From: Paenibacillus timonensis
GTDB taxonomy: Bacteria > Bacillota > Bacilli > Paenibacillales > Paenibacillaceae
Assembly (NCBI RefSeq): GCF_022427145.1
Contig: NZ_JAKSXN010000002.1
Location: forward strand, 62,001-126,000
Direction of reading: 5' to 3'
Length of the DNA: 64,000 nt
In this document: piece by piece, positions 27,427 through 35,169 of the stretch
Layout of the letters: every line of letters begins with the position of its first letter
How positions within the stretch are numbered: the stretch's first letter is position 1
Program-made: the position numbers and the translations under genes
The notes under the pieces: model-generated
The model's database searches: none
Told to the model about the DNA's origin: nothing
Seen by the model: the letters and a program-made list of their open reading frames with translations, nothing else

Positions 27427-28608
27427 ATGCGAAAACGAAGAGTGTTGATTTTATCGGAAGGTTTCGGAAGCGGACATACGCAAGCCGGACATGCGCTAGC
27501 GGCCGGGTTAAAACGGAAAAACCCGCAAATCCGGACGAAGGTGTTGGAACTGGGTTCTTTTCTGAATCCAACCGTGGCGCCGCTGATCCTTTCCGCGTAC
27601 CGGATGACGGTGAACGCCAGTCCCGCTTTGGTGGGCCTGTTTTATCGGCGCAAGTACGAGAAACCGGTTGGCCGGTTGGCCCGCTTGGCTCTGCATAAAA
27701 TGTTCTACCAGCACGCAGCCGAAGTCATCGCACAGCTCAAGCCCGACCTGATCGTCTGCACGCACCCGATCCCAAGCGCCATCGTGTCGTACTTGAAGCT
27801 TGCAGCAGGTTTGGACGTGCCGCTGTGCACGCTCATCACGGACTACGACGCCCACGGTTCTTGGATGAGTCCCGGGGTGGACCGGTATCTCGTCTCCGCG
27901 CCCGAAGTCAAAGCCCTGCTCGTACAGCGAGGCGTGTCCCCTTCCAAGGTACAGGTTACGGGTATTCCCGTGCACCCGGATTTTTGGAGCAAGCAGGAGA
28001 AGACGTCCGCCCGGGAAGATTTGGGGCTGAAACAGATGCCAACCGCCCTCGTCATGGGCGGCGGCTGGGGTTTGCTGATTAGCGAGGAGCTGCTGGCCAA
28101 ATTGGCGGCTTGGCGCGAGAAGATTCAGATCGTCTGCTGCATGGGCAGCAACGAGAAGCTCGCCGTTAAATTGCGAGCCCACCCGGCCCTGCAGCATCCG
28201 AATATCAAAGTGATCGGTTTTACGCGGGAGATCGGCAAATGGATGGATGCCTCCGACCTTCTCATCACTAAACCCGGAGGGATGACCTGCACCGAAGGGA
28301 TGGCCAAAGGCATTCCGATGTTGTTCTTCGAATCGATCCCCGGCCAGGAGGAGAAAAACCGCGAATATTTCGTCCAGCGCGGCTTTGGCGCGAATTTGGA
28401 TTCGCCGGACGTGCTGGACGACTGGTTTGATATCATTCACGGCCGGCACGCTGCCGTCAGCCAGGCCGATCCGGAGCCGGCAGCCCGGCAAGACGGCTAT
28501 CGGCCCGACCGATGCGCAGGCGCCGTCATCAGCTTGCTTCATCCTTCAGCCGCACCGGCCCGCGTGCGCCTGCAGACGGCCGGCCCGGCCGAGCAGCGGG
28601 CCAACTAG
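27427..28608 (+). CDS. MGDG synthase/UgtP-like glycosyltransferase
   Basis: The product has 393 residues from ATG 27427 (MRKRRVLILSEGFGSGHTQA), preceded by AGGTG. The N-terminal half is the MGDG-synthase domain with the GSGHTQA donor loop and TLITDYDAHGSW. The C-terminal half is a GT28-type UDP-sugar domain with MGGGWGLL and ITKPGGMTCTEGMAKGIP. Relatives include diacylglycerol glucosyltransferase UgtP and monogalactosyldiacylglycerol synthase, which glycosylate membrane lipids on the inner face. The last 40 residues are low-complexity. The stop codon overlaps the thpR stop on the other strand by three of four bases (CTAG). Confidence 0.88.
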   Translation: MRKRRVLILSEGFGSGHTQAGHALAAGLKRKNPQIRTKVLELGSFLNPTVAPLILSAYRMTVNASPALVGLFYRRKYEKPVGRLARLALHKMFYQHAAEVIAQLKPDLIVCTHPIPSAIVSYLKLAAGLDVPLCTLITDYDAHGSWMSPGVDRYLVSAPEVKALLVQRGVSPSKVQVTGIPVHPDFWSKQEKTSAREDLGLKQMPTALVMGGGWGLLISEELLAKLAAWREKIQIVCCMGSNEKLAVKLRAHPALQHPNIKVIGFTREIGKWMDASDLLITKPGGMTCTEGMAKGIPMLFFESIPGQEEKNREYFVQRGFGANLDSPDVLDDWFDIIHGRHAAVSQADPEPAARQDGYRPDRCAGAVISLLHPSAAPARVRLQTAGPAEQRAN

Positions 28609-29171
28609 GTCAGCATCGCCGAACCGACCACCTCGTACATCGGGCGCTCATGCATATGCGTCCGATAGATGACCAGGCGGTCGGCCGTCCAGGCGCCGAA
28701 TTCCGGCATGGTCTTCAGCGCCTGAGGATCCAACCTTGCCCCTTCCGGGTACTTCCGGGCCAGCGTAATATGCGGGCTAAATCGCCGCTCTTCCGGTACA
28801 AAGCCTAGGTCGCGGTTCTCCGTTGTCACGCGCTGATGCAGTCCTTCCAGCCCGGCCACTTCACCGCGGATGCCGGCCCAAAGCACGCTGGGACTCGCCG
28901 GACGTCCGAAGGTACCGACCCCTGCCGCTTCCAAGCCAAACGGAGCCATCCCCATCGCCGCCCGCTCCAGCGAAGCCGTCAAATCCTCCAGGCGTTTCGG
29001 CGAGGTGTCTCCCAGAAACTGCACGGTAATATGATAATCCTCGGCATGTACCCATTTTTTGAATGGCAGCGTTGCCTTCTGCTCCCTGCACCAGGCCTCC
29101 AGCTTTTGTTTGACCTCTTGAGGAAGAGGTACCGCGATAAACAATCGCCATTTCCCATCATTTTCTGACAT
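28605..29171 (-). CDS. thpR: RNA 2',3'-cyclic phosphodiesterase (2'-5' RNA ligase family)
   Basis: The product has 188 residues from ATG 29171, after AGGAG. It carries the two HxT motifs of the 2H phosphoesterase fold, HITVQF and HITLAR, about 90 residues apart. The enzyme opens 2',3'-cyclic phosphates and can join 2'-5' RNA ends; the cellular substrate is unknown. It converges with the glycosyltransferase gene, sharing the CTAG stop region. Confidence 0.92.
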   Translation of the reverse strand: MSENDGKWRLFIAVPLPQEVKQKLEAWCREQKATLPFKKWVHAEDYHITVQFLGDTSPKRLEDLTASLERAAMGMAPFGLEAAGVGTFGRPASPSVLWAGIRGEVAGLEGLHQRVTTENRDLGFVPEERRFSPHITLARKYPEGARLDPQALKTMPEFGAWTADRLVIYRTHMHERPMYEVVGSAMLT

Positions 29172-29327
29172 TCGCCGTCATCTCCTGTGATATTTTTCTC
29201 TATTTATTCATTTTTTTCGACAATATGAAGTGCGATTGATTACATCCCGCTAATCTATTCTCTATATAATGTGTCTTAGTGCTACTTACATATACAGTCA
29301 TCAAACCTAATTGACGGGAGATGGAAT

Positions 29328-31025
29328 ATGAGCTTTGCACAAAAAATTACCTCCGTACTGATTGGATTACTCATCCTGGTCGGTTCGCTGATCGGGTTAT
29401 TTGGTTATCAGATGACGTATCGCCAGGTCGAGAAATCCGTGGGGATCGAAACGGTGGGCTGCGCCAATATCACGACCGGGCTCGTTGACCCGGAAGCCGT
29501 CGCACGGCTCGCCGAAGGGGATCATTCGAGCCTTGCGGAGCTCGAGAAGCGATTGAACTGGACGGTCGAGCACAAGCCGTTGTTTAAAGAAGTGTTCCTG
29601 ATGTCGCTGGACGGCACCATTCTCGCCGCCGACCAGAACCTCCAGAGCCGGGGATACAAAGCCGGAGACGCATTTTACTTCAGTGAGCAGGATCGGGACA
29701 TGATTCTCCAAATGAAACATTCCGTGTATACGAAGGTATATTCGTTTGACGGAGCCAAGCTGCTCAGCGGATATGGCCCGATTTATAAAAATCACGATCC
29801 GAATCAAGAAATCATCGGTTTGATGGTCATCAACTTCGACGCTTCCATTATCGGGGAAAGAACGCGCGACATCCTGCTCGTGCCTTTCATCATCGGAGCC
29901 GGCGTTCTGATCGCCGCAGTCGTGTTCGTATATTTCTTCATCCACCGGATGATTCGTCCGCTGGAAACGTTGTCCAATCAGGTCGAGCGGGTAGCACTCG
30001 GCGATTTGACCGTTCAGACGGGTCTCATTAACAGCCAGGACGAGATCGGCAAACTGACGCGCAATTTCGCGAAGATGGTGGATAACTTACGGCAATTGAT
30101 CGCCGAAGTGAACGACACGTCGATGCAGGTTGCTTCCTCTTCGCAGGAGCTGTCCGCCAGCGCGCAGCAAACCGGAAAGGCTAGCGAACAGACCGTGGAA
30201 ATTACCTTATCCCTAGCCGAAGGGGCGGAGCAGCAGCTGCAAAACCTGGAATCCGGATCATCGATGCTTCGCGACATGTCTGAACGAATCGAACGTATTG
30301 CCCGCCATGCCGAAGGCGTCTCCGCATCGGCGCAGCAGGTTTCCGCTGCATCGATCCAAGGGGGACAAGCCATCGAGTCCGGCGTGGAACAGATGGCAAC
30401 CATGGAGGCCCAAATCGTCCGCCTCTCCGCCATCATCGAGGAACTGGGCAGCCATTCCAAGGAAGTGCAGAGCATCCTTGACATTATGACCGACATCGCT
30501 GCCGAGACGAATCTGCTTGCGTTAAACGCTTCGATCGAAGCGGCGCGTGCCGGAGAATACGGCAGCGGTTTTGCCGTCGTTGCTTCCTCGGTCCGCAAGC
30601 TGGCGGAACGTTCCGCTGCTTCGGCGCAGCAGATCGGCGAGCTCGTCGCCCTCATTGTCGGGCAGGTGGATCTCACCGGCAATGCAATGGACGAGACCGT
30701 CCGCGAAACGAAACGGGGGGCCGAGCTGGTGCGGAGCGCCGGAGCTTCCTTTGCGGAGATCAAAGCCTCGGCGCAATTCACGGCGGAGTCGATTGCCGAT
30801 GTCAGCGAGGGGGTCCGGCTTTTATCCGACAGCTCGCAGAGGCTGGTCCAGTCCATCGATGAAATCGTCCGGTTTGCTGGCGATACGGCGATCAGCGCAC
30901 AGAACATGTCGGCGTCCTCCGAGGAACAGTTGGCCGCCATGCAGGAGGTCGACGCTTCGGCCAGCTTCCTGTCCGGCTTGTCGGAGAAGCTTCACGCCCT
31001 GATTGAGCGATTCAAAGTCGTTTGA
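29328..31025 (+). CDS. Methyl-accepting chemotaxis protein
   Basis: The product has 565 residues; ATG 29328 follows GGGAG. Membrane segments (about 7-28 and 185-207) flank an extracellular sensor of about 155 residues with a single-Cache-like pattern ([23 protein letters not shown]). HAMP follows ([18 protein letters not shown]), then a long signalling coiled coil with hairpin tip [40 protein letters not shown]. It passes ligand signals to CheA. A TATAAT lies at 29265-29270 and a TTCGACA Spo0A-type motif at 29216-29222. The terminator downstream is interrupted by an IS. Confidence 0.93.
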   Translation: MSFAQKITSVLIGLLILVGSLIGLFGYQMTYRQVEKSVGIETVGCANITTGLVDPEAVARLAEGDHSSLAELEKRLNWTVEHKPLFKEVFLMSLDGTILAADQNLQSRGYKAGDAFYFSEQDRDMILQMKHSVYTKVYSFDGAKLLSGYGPIYKNHDPNQEIIGLMVINFDASIIGERTRDILLVPFIIGAGVLIAAVVFVYFFIHRMIRPLETLSNQVERVALGDLTVQTGLINSQDEIGKLTRNFAKMVDNLRQLIAEVNDTSMQVASSSQELSASAQQTGKASEQTVEITLSLAEGAEQQLQNLESGSSMLRDMSERIERIARHAEGVSASAQQVSAASIQGGQAIESGVEQMATMEAQIVRLSAIIEELGSHSKEVQSILDIMTDIAAETNLLALNASIEAARAGEYGSGFAVVASSVRKLAERSAASAQQIGELVALIVGQVDLTGNAMDETVRETKRGAELVRSAGASFAEIKASAQFTAESIADVSEGVRLLSDSSQRLVQSIDEIVRFAGDTAISAQNMSASSEEQLAAMQEVDASASFLSGLSEKLHALIERFKVV

Positions 31026-31035
31026 TGCAGCTAAT

Positions 31036-31067
31036 AAAAAAAGACCTTGCCCGATAAGCACTTCTTC
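31036..31067. terminator. Left half of a terminator split by the IS element
   Basis: AGACCTTGCCCG (31042-31053), an AT bulge and AAGCA (31056-31060) are complementary to TGCTT (32359-32363) and CGGGCAAGGTCT (32364-32375) on the other side of the IS. Before insertion the two halves formed a stem of at least 16 bp with a 7-base CTTCTTC loop and flanking A- and T-runs, between the chemoreceptor gene and dps. Confidence 0.85.
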
Positions 31068-31106
31068 GGGACTGACCCCGTAACGTGAGACAAATCAAAA
31101 CACCTT
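31068..31106 (+). repeat. Left terminal inverted repeat of the IS
   Basis: It begins GGGACTGACCCCGT and ends ATCAAAACACCTT. It matches the right end with scattered mismatches and a 2-base length difference near GACAAA/GACAGAG. Confidence 0.85.
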
Positions 31107-31163
31107 CAAGAGAATCCAAAAACATCGTAAGATGTTAGGGACAACTTTGGAGGTGTTTTTGCG

Positions 31164-31484
31164 TTGGCAACAAGAGTAAGTTACCCAGTTGAAATCAAAA
31201 TGAAAGCTATCGAGATGAGATTAGAAAATGTGCCGGTAAGGGAGGTCATGGAGCAACTTAACATAAAGAACGAGACGCAACTGAAAACTTGGATGCGCTG
31301 GTATCGAGCGGGTGAATTACACCGTCTTGAGCAGCCTGTAGGTAAGCAATACAGTTATGGTAAAGGACCGAAGTACGAATCTGAAATTGAGAGATTACAA
31401 TTAGAAAATCGTTTCCTTAAGCAGCAGGTAGAAGTGCTAAAAAAGTTCAAGGAGTTGGAGAGGAGCTGTCGCCTGAAGTTGTAA
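31164..31484 (+). CDS. IS3-family transposase OrfA
   Basis: The product has 106 residues from TTG 31164, with GGAGG ten bases upstream. It has a helix-turn-helix domain (IKMKAIEMRLENVPVREVME, QLKTWMRWYRAGEL) and a C-terminal leucine-zipper coiled coil (LQLENRFLKQQVEVLKKF). OrfA binds the terminal repeats. The A6G at 31439-31445 near its end allows a -1 shift into OrfB to make the OrfAB transposase. Confidence 0.92.
   Translation: MATRVSYPVEIKMKAIEMRLENVPVREVMEQLNIKNETQLKTWMRWYRAGELHRLEQPVGKQYSYGKGPKYESEIERLQLENRFLKQQVEVLKKFKELERSCRLKL
31439..31445 (+). other. Programmed -1 frameshift site (A AAA AAG)
   Basis: In the OrfA frame the codons read CTA AAA AAG, so the seven bases form A AAA AAG, the standard slippery heptamer. 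After a -1 shift the frame stays open straight into OrfB, with no stop between 31442 and 31493. Confidence 0.85.
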
Positions 31485-31492
31485 TTCCATGG

Positions 31493-32308
31493 ATGGAGAG
31501 TATTCAAAACATGGCCACGGTACAACAGGCCTGTGCATGGATCGGCTTGCCGCGGTCAACGTACTATCGCTGGAAAAAGCAAGGACTCCCTACAACGCCC
31601 GACTCGCTTGTCTCACGCGTCCAGGAGCTGTGTCAGAAGCATCGTTTTCGTTACGGGTATCGCAAGATCACCTCTGAATTACGGCGTCATGAGACCGTCA
31701 ATCACAAGCGAGTGCAGAAGATCATGCAACAGTACGGTTGGCAATGCCGAGTGAAGGTAAAGAAACGGAAGCAAACCGGACAACCTGCACACGTAGCAGA
31801 GCATTTACTGAAGCGGCAATTTCATGCGGAACAGCCTTTGCAAAAGCTAGTCACAGATATTACGTATCTACCTTACGGCAGCACCATGATGTATTTGTCG
31901 AGCATTTTAGACCTGTACAACGGCGAAGTTGTCGCCTACAGTATTGGAGATAAGCAGGATGTCCAGTTTGTCTTAGACACGCTAAATCAACTGCCTGACG
32001 TGAACGGATCGATGCTACATAGCGATCAAGGCTCCGTTTACACATCAAACGATTATCAAAAGGCAATCAAGGAAAAGGGCATTACCATGAGTATGTCCCG
32101 TAAGGGAACACCCGCTGATAATGCCCTCATCGAATCGTTTCATTCCACGCTAAAGTCAGAAACGTTCTACCTAGAAAACCTCACTTGTACAACGACTGCA
32201 ATCGTTGTACAAACGGTACAAGAGTACATCCATTACTATAACTCAATTCGTATTCAAGCGAAACTAAACAACCAGTCACCGATTGAATATCGGCAACTGG
32301 CTGCTTAA
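31493..32308 (+). CDS. IS3-family transposase OrfB (DDE integrase domain)
   Basis: The product has 271 residues from ATG 31493; its frame is open from 31442 at the slippery site, so most protein is probably made as the OrfAB fusion. An N-terminal helix-turn-helix region (CAWIGLPRSTYYRWKKQ) is followed by an HTH_21-like segment (RFRYGYRKITSELRR). The rve integrase core shows the three catalytic acids in TDITYLP, LHSDQGSVYTS and NALIESFHSTLKSE, so it is intact. It ends PIEYRQLAA, a typical IS3 C terminus. Confidence 0.93.
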   Translation: MESIQNMATVQQACAWIGLPRSTYYRWKKQGLPTTPDSLVSRVQELCQKHRFRYGYRKITSELRRHETVNHKRVQKIMQQYGWQCRVKVKKRKQTGQPAHVAEHLLKRQFHAEQPLQKLVTDITYLPYGSTMMYLSSILDLYNGEVVAYSIGDKQDVQFVLDTLNQLPDVNGSMLHSDQGSVYTSNDYQKAIKEKGITMSMSRKGTPADNALIESFHSTLKSETFYLENLTCTTTAIVVQTVQEYIHYYNSIRIQAKLNNQSPIEYRQLAA

Positions 32309-32314
32309 GTAAAT

Positions 32315-32355
32315 AAGGTGTTTTGATCTCTGTCTCACAAACGGGGGTCAGTCCC
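32315..32355 (-). repeat. Right terminal inverted repeat of the IS
   Basis: It begins AAGGTGTTTTGATC and ends GGGGGTCAGTCCC, complementary to the left end. TTC, the target duplication, follows immediately. Confidence 0.85.
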
Positions 32356-32398
32356 TTCTGCTTCGGGCAAGGTCTTTCTCATTTATCCGGGGATAACC

Positions 32399-32863
32399 TT
32401 ATTTGCCAAGATAGGCATTCAGCATCCAGCGATGTTTCTCGAGCGAGGAAACGATGCCAAGCAGCAGGTCGCTGGTCGCTTCGTCTTCCGCTCTAGCCGC
32501 CGCTTCCATGCCGTCCTTCAGCTCGCCGTCCAATTTCTCGAAATCGGCGATGACCGCAGCTACCATCTCATCGGCGGTTTCCTTGCCGCTGGCTTCGGAA
32601 ATGCTGGCAAGCGCAAGGGCTTCGCGCAGGCTTGCCACCGGCGTCCCGCCAATCGTCAGCAGGCGTTCGGCGATATCGTCAATATAACCTGCCGCTTCGT
32701 CGTAGAAAGCTTCAAATTTCTCGTGAAGCGTAAAGAAGTTCGGGCCTTTCACGAACCAGTGGAAATTGTGCAGTTTCGTGTACAACACCGTCCAGTTTGC
32801 GATTTGCAGGTTCAGTTGTTTTTGCAGTTCTTGATCCGCTTGGGTCATTGTTTGGTTTGCCAT
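32399..32863 (-). CDS. dps: Dps/MrgA-family DNA-binding ferritin
   Basis: The product has 154 residues from ATG 32863, with GGAGG eight bases upstream; the ATG at 32878 overlaps that site. Ferroxidase-site residues lie in KLHNFHWFVKGPNFFTLHEKFEAFYDEAAGYIDDIAERL (in part) and the four-helix ferritin fold fits the whole length. Dps dodecamers oxidise and store iron with H2O2 and protect DNA. A PerR-like box upstream (32942-32956) fits peroxide control as for mrgA. Its terminator was probably the hairpin now split by the IS, whose right half begins 24 bases past the stop. Confidence 0.95.
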   Translation of the reverse strand: MANQTMTQADQELQKQLNLQIANWTVLYTKLHNFHWFVKGPNFFTLHEKFEAFYDEAAGYIDDIAERLLTIGGTPVASLREALALASISEASGKETADEMVAAVIADFEKLDGELKDGMEAAARAEDEATSDLLLGIVSSLEKHRWMLNAYLGK

Positions 32864-32941
32864 CGTTATTTCCTCCATTCACCATATCAAAATTTAGAAA
32901 AAGCTATCTGTCTAATGCCTCATGAGTGAATTACCTTAAAT

Positions 32942-32956
32942 TTAGACTAAATCTAA
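32942..32956 (-). promoter_or_regulatory. PerR/Fur-like box upstream of dps
   Basis: The minus strand reads TTAGATTTAGTCTAA, matching the PerR consensus TTATAATNATTATAA at 10 of 14 defined positions with the outer TTA/TAA and dyad symmetry kept. It lies 79 bases before the dps start. Confidence 0.5.
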
Positions 32957-33073
32957 ATCTTGTTTATATCATACCACTCCGCTTTCAGAGATGCAACCAT
33001 TTGCTTCATGAACATCTTATGAAAATCCAAATTTCATCAGCTCTATTCTGCACCTCATCCGTCCTCCATATGC

Positions 33074-33114
33074 AAAGAACCGAATCGGCGCTCCATCGTC
33101 CGGTTCGGTTCTTT
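33074..33114 (-). terminator. Terminator of the DivIVA-domain gene
   Basis: AAAGAACCGAA (33074-33084) pairs perfectly with TTCGGTTCTTT (33104-33114). The minus-strand side ends in TTCTTT just past the stop at 33119; the T-run is short. Confidence 0.75.
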
Positions 33115-33118
33115 CGGG

Positions 33119-33502
33119 TTACCGCTCGCCGCGGATATGCAGCTTAAACTGCTCCAGGCTTCGTTCCATTTGACGAATGCCGTCCTCCACCAGCCTGCGG
33201 TCCACCGCATTTTCCAAGTCAAATTGCGGCTTGCGGGTTGCCAGGGCTTTCTTCTCTTCTTCCCAATAAGCTTGCCGGCGCTGGATTTCTTTATATTTGT
33301 CCAGCAGATCGGTAATGATATCGTAGAAGCGCTCGTAATCGACGATAATGTCATCCAGGAACCGGTCGACTTCCTCCTTATCGTAGCCCCGCATTTTGGC
33401 GTCGAAATCTTTTTCGTGAATGGAGAGCGCATCCAGTTTGATCCCTAGCTGCCGAAACAGGCTTTTTTGATCCTCCAGTTTGCGCGCGTATTCATCTTGC
33501 AT
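33119..33502 (-). CDS. DivIVA-domain protein
   Basis: The product has 127 residues from ATG 33502 with GGAGGG upstream. The DivIVA/GpsB N-terminal motif lies at about residues 26-60 (IHEKDFDAKMRGYDKEEVDRF), with the FDAKMRGYDKEEVD core that anchors such proteins at curved membrane. The first 25 residues and the C-terminal half are charged helices, probably coiled coil. The family acts in division-site or pole organisation and cell-wall synthesis. It is shorter than DivIVA and has an N-terminal extension compared with GpsB, so I do not give it a gene name. Confidence 0.85.
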   Translation of the reverse strand: MQDEYARKLEDQKSLFRQLGIKLDALSIHEKDFDAKMRGYDKEEVDRFLDDIIVDYERFYDIITDLLDKYKEIQRRQAYWEEEKKALATRKPQFDLENAVDRRLVEDGIRQMERSLEQFKLHIRGER

Positions 33503-33636
33503 TCCAAATCCCTCCGTACCTGCCTAAAAAGGTTATAAAACGCATTTTCTTTGCAAAAGCAATCGTATCTTCTATAATGTACCACATTTTTGGCCTTCCG
33601 TTCATCTTCACGGTATGCTGCGAGTGATTCATGTAT

Positions 33637-33665
33637 TCGACAATGTCCGAATTTCTTTCTATAAT
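33637..33665 (+). promoter_or_regulatory. SigA promoter of the tagO-like gene
   Basis: TCGACA (33637-33642) and TATAAT (33660-33665) are 17 bases apart, a near-consensus SigA promoter. The -35 overlaps TTCGACA, a Spo0A-box motif. Transcription would start about 33672, only 19 bases before the GTG start. Confidence 0.75.
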
Positions 33666-33690
33666 AGTCATTAGCTGAGTCTAACATCTG

Positions 33691-34662
33691 GTGGTGAGTA
33701 GCATTTTATACTTATTAACTTTTCTGTTATCGTTCCTGATCGTGTATTTTCTGATTCCGCCGCTCGGTAAGTTGGCTTTCCGCCTCGACTTCGTGGACAA
33801 ACCCCGCGCGGACGTCGAGCGCAAAATCCATCGCCAGCCGATCCCGCTGACGGCAAGCTATGCCATATTTATCGGGTTCTTCGCTTCGTATCTGCTGTTC
33901 ACGCGTAACTTCTCCTGGGAGACAGGCGCGTTGTTTGCCGGCGGTGTACTGCTGCTGGCCATCGGTACGATTGATGACTGGTACAAAACGAAAGGCAAGG
34001 ATTTTCCGGCGCTGCCTAAGCTGATCGTACAGGTATCTGCGGCTGTCCTGGTCTATGCGGCAGGCATCACCTTTAGCGGCTTCGTGAATCCGTTTAGCGG
34101 CGATTACGTCCTGCTTCCGGCATGGCTCCAATTCGTATTGACGATCCTGTGGATCTTTGGCGTTACTACCGTGATCAACTTCTCGGACGGCTTGGATGGC
34201 TTGGCCGGGGGATTGTCCGCCATTTCTGCAGTCACGTTATTTGTGGTGGCTTTGACCAAAGGGCAAACCAACTCCGCGATGCTGTCGATCGCCCTCATCG
34301 GAGTGACGCTGGCCTACTTGCGGTACAACAAGCCGCCGGCTAAGGTATTTATGGGAGATGCCGGGGCGACCTTCCTAGGGTTTATGTTGGCCGTGATTGC
34401 ATTGGACGGTGCCTTCAAGCAGGCGACGGTCTTGTCCCTGTTTATCCCGGTACTTGCCCTTGGCGTACCGATTTTCGATAATCTGTTCGTCGTCATCCGG
34501 CGGATGCTGCAAGGCAAATCGCCTTACGTGGCGGATGCCAGCCAGGTGCATTACCGGCTCCTTCGGGCGGGGTTGAATCAGAAGCAAGTCGTCATGTTCC
34601 TGTATCTGATCAGCACTTGCCTGGGATTATCATCCATCATTCTTTTGTTGCTCCAAGTATAA
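33691..34662 (+). CDS. tagO: Undecaprenyl-phosphate N-acetylglucosaminyl 1-phosphate transferase (TagO/WecA/MraY family)
   Basis: The enzyme moves GlcNAc-1-P from UDP-GlcNAc to undecaprenyl phosphate, the first step of teichoic acid or other wall polymer synthesis. The product has 323 residues with about 10 membrane segments. Motifs are LDFVDKPRADVERKIHRQPIP, GTIDDWY (DD motif), NFSDGLDGLAGG, VFMGDAGATFLGF and the cytoplasmic PIFDNLFVVIRR. GTG 33691 is the conventional start but has no ribosome binding site. GGTGGTGA (33690-33697) instead fits an anti-Shine-Dalgarno match for ATT at 33703, giving a protein four residues shorter. A terminator follows. Confidence 0.92.
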   Translation: MVSSILYLLTFLLSFLIVYFLIPPLGKLAFRLDFVDKPRADVERKIHRQPIPLTASYAIFIGFFASYLLFTRNFSWETGALFAGGVLLLAIGTIDDWYKTKGKDFPALPKLIVQVSAAVLVYAAGITFSGFVNPFSGDYVLLPAWLQFVLTILWIFGVTTVINFSDGLDGLAGGLSAISAVTLFVVALTKGQTNSAMLSIALIGVTLAYLRYNKPPAKVFMGDAGATFLGFMLAVIALDGAFKQATVLSLFIPVLALGVPIFDNLFVVIRRMLQGKSPYVADASQVHYRLLRAGLNQKQVVMFLYLISTCLGLSSIILLLLQV

Positions 34663-34663
34663 G

Positions 34664-34732
34664 GAACGGCCTCCAGGCCGTTCAAGCCAAAAGCGCGTGC
34701 ACGGGTTTTCCCGGAAGCACGCGTTTTTTTTT
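34664..34732 (+). terminator. Double hairpin terminator of tagO
   Basis: A perfect hairpin GAACGGCCT/AGGCCGTTC (34664-34683) is followed by CGCGTGC (34694-34700) pairing with GCACGCG (34717-34723) and nine T (34724-34732). The second is the functional terminator by structure. Confidence 0.9.
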
Positions 34733-34743
34733 CGTCGAAGCCT

Positions 34744-34769
34744 AAAAAAAAGACCCCCGAAGGCGTCTT
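34744..34769 (-). terminator. Terminator of tatA
   Basis: On the minus strand, AGACGCC-TTCG-GGGGTCT forms a short stem with one mismatch, followed by eight T. It lies 12 bases past the tatA stop. Confidence 0.85.
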
Positions 34770-34780
34770 ATCTACTGGCG

Positions 34781-34993
34781 TCAAGAAGATTTATTCGTCT
34801 CTGCGGCAGGCTGGATTTCCGCCGCCTTCGGCTTCTCGTCTTCGAGGATATCCCCGCGGGCACCTCTCTTAAATTCCTTGAGCATCGTGCCGAAACTGCG
34901 CCCCAGTTCCGGAAGCTTGCTGGGACCAAATAGCAAAAGCGCCGCGATCACGAGAAGCAGCAAATGGGACGGACGCAACAAATTTTCAAGCAC
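34781..34993 (-). CDS. tatA: Twin-arginine translocase subunit TatA/TatE
   Basis: This is a small single-span protein. GTG 34993 is eight bases after GGGAG and gives 70 residues; the TTG at 35008 precedes that site. The transmembrane helix LLLLVIAALLLFGPSKLPELG and the amphipathic helix (RSFGTMLKEFKRG) are the family hallmark, followed by an acidic tail. TatA forms the pore-like assembly for export of folded proteins. TatC is not in the window. Confidence 0.93.
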   Translation of the reverse strand: MLENLLRPSHLLLLVIAALLLFGPSKLPELGRSFGTMLKEFKRGARGDILEDEKPKAAEIQPAAETNKSS

Positions 34994-35169
34994 ATTTATC
35001 ACTCCCAAACGTTATCTTTGTGGTCATTATACTACTTTATTGGATGTAATGGAAACCCTTTATCGGCAGTTCCGGCTTTTCTGCGGACATGTTGACCGGT
35101 TGGCCCATAAACCAATTCCTTTCTCTGGGCATATGCTGTGTCATCTTGTATTGCAAAGGAGCGAACATC

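Larger units (their letters stand above)
31068..32355 (+). mobile_element. IS3-family insertion sequence (1288 bp, apparently complete)
   Basis: Imperfect terminal inverted repeats start GGGACTGACCCC on the left and, reversed, GGGACTGACCCCC on the right. They extend through GTGAGACA and ATCAAAACACCTT to about 39-41 bases. A 3-bp target duplication TTC flanks it (31065-31067 and 32356-32358). Inside are two overlapping transposase frames joined by an A6G slippery site. Both frames are intact, so the element may be active. It is AT-richer than its surroundings. Confidence 0.92.

Noticed and set aside
33445-33687. 80-codon frame on the minus strand upstream of the DivIVA-domain gene
   Set aside because: It overlaps the DivIVA gene start, lacks a ribosome binding site and covers the tagO promoter. 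The sequence does not look protein-like.
35105-35137. SigE promoter for ytaF
   Set aside because: CATATGCT resembles the -10, but the only -35 candidate is at the wrong distance.
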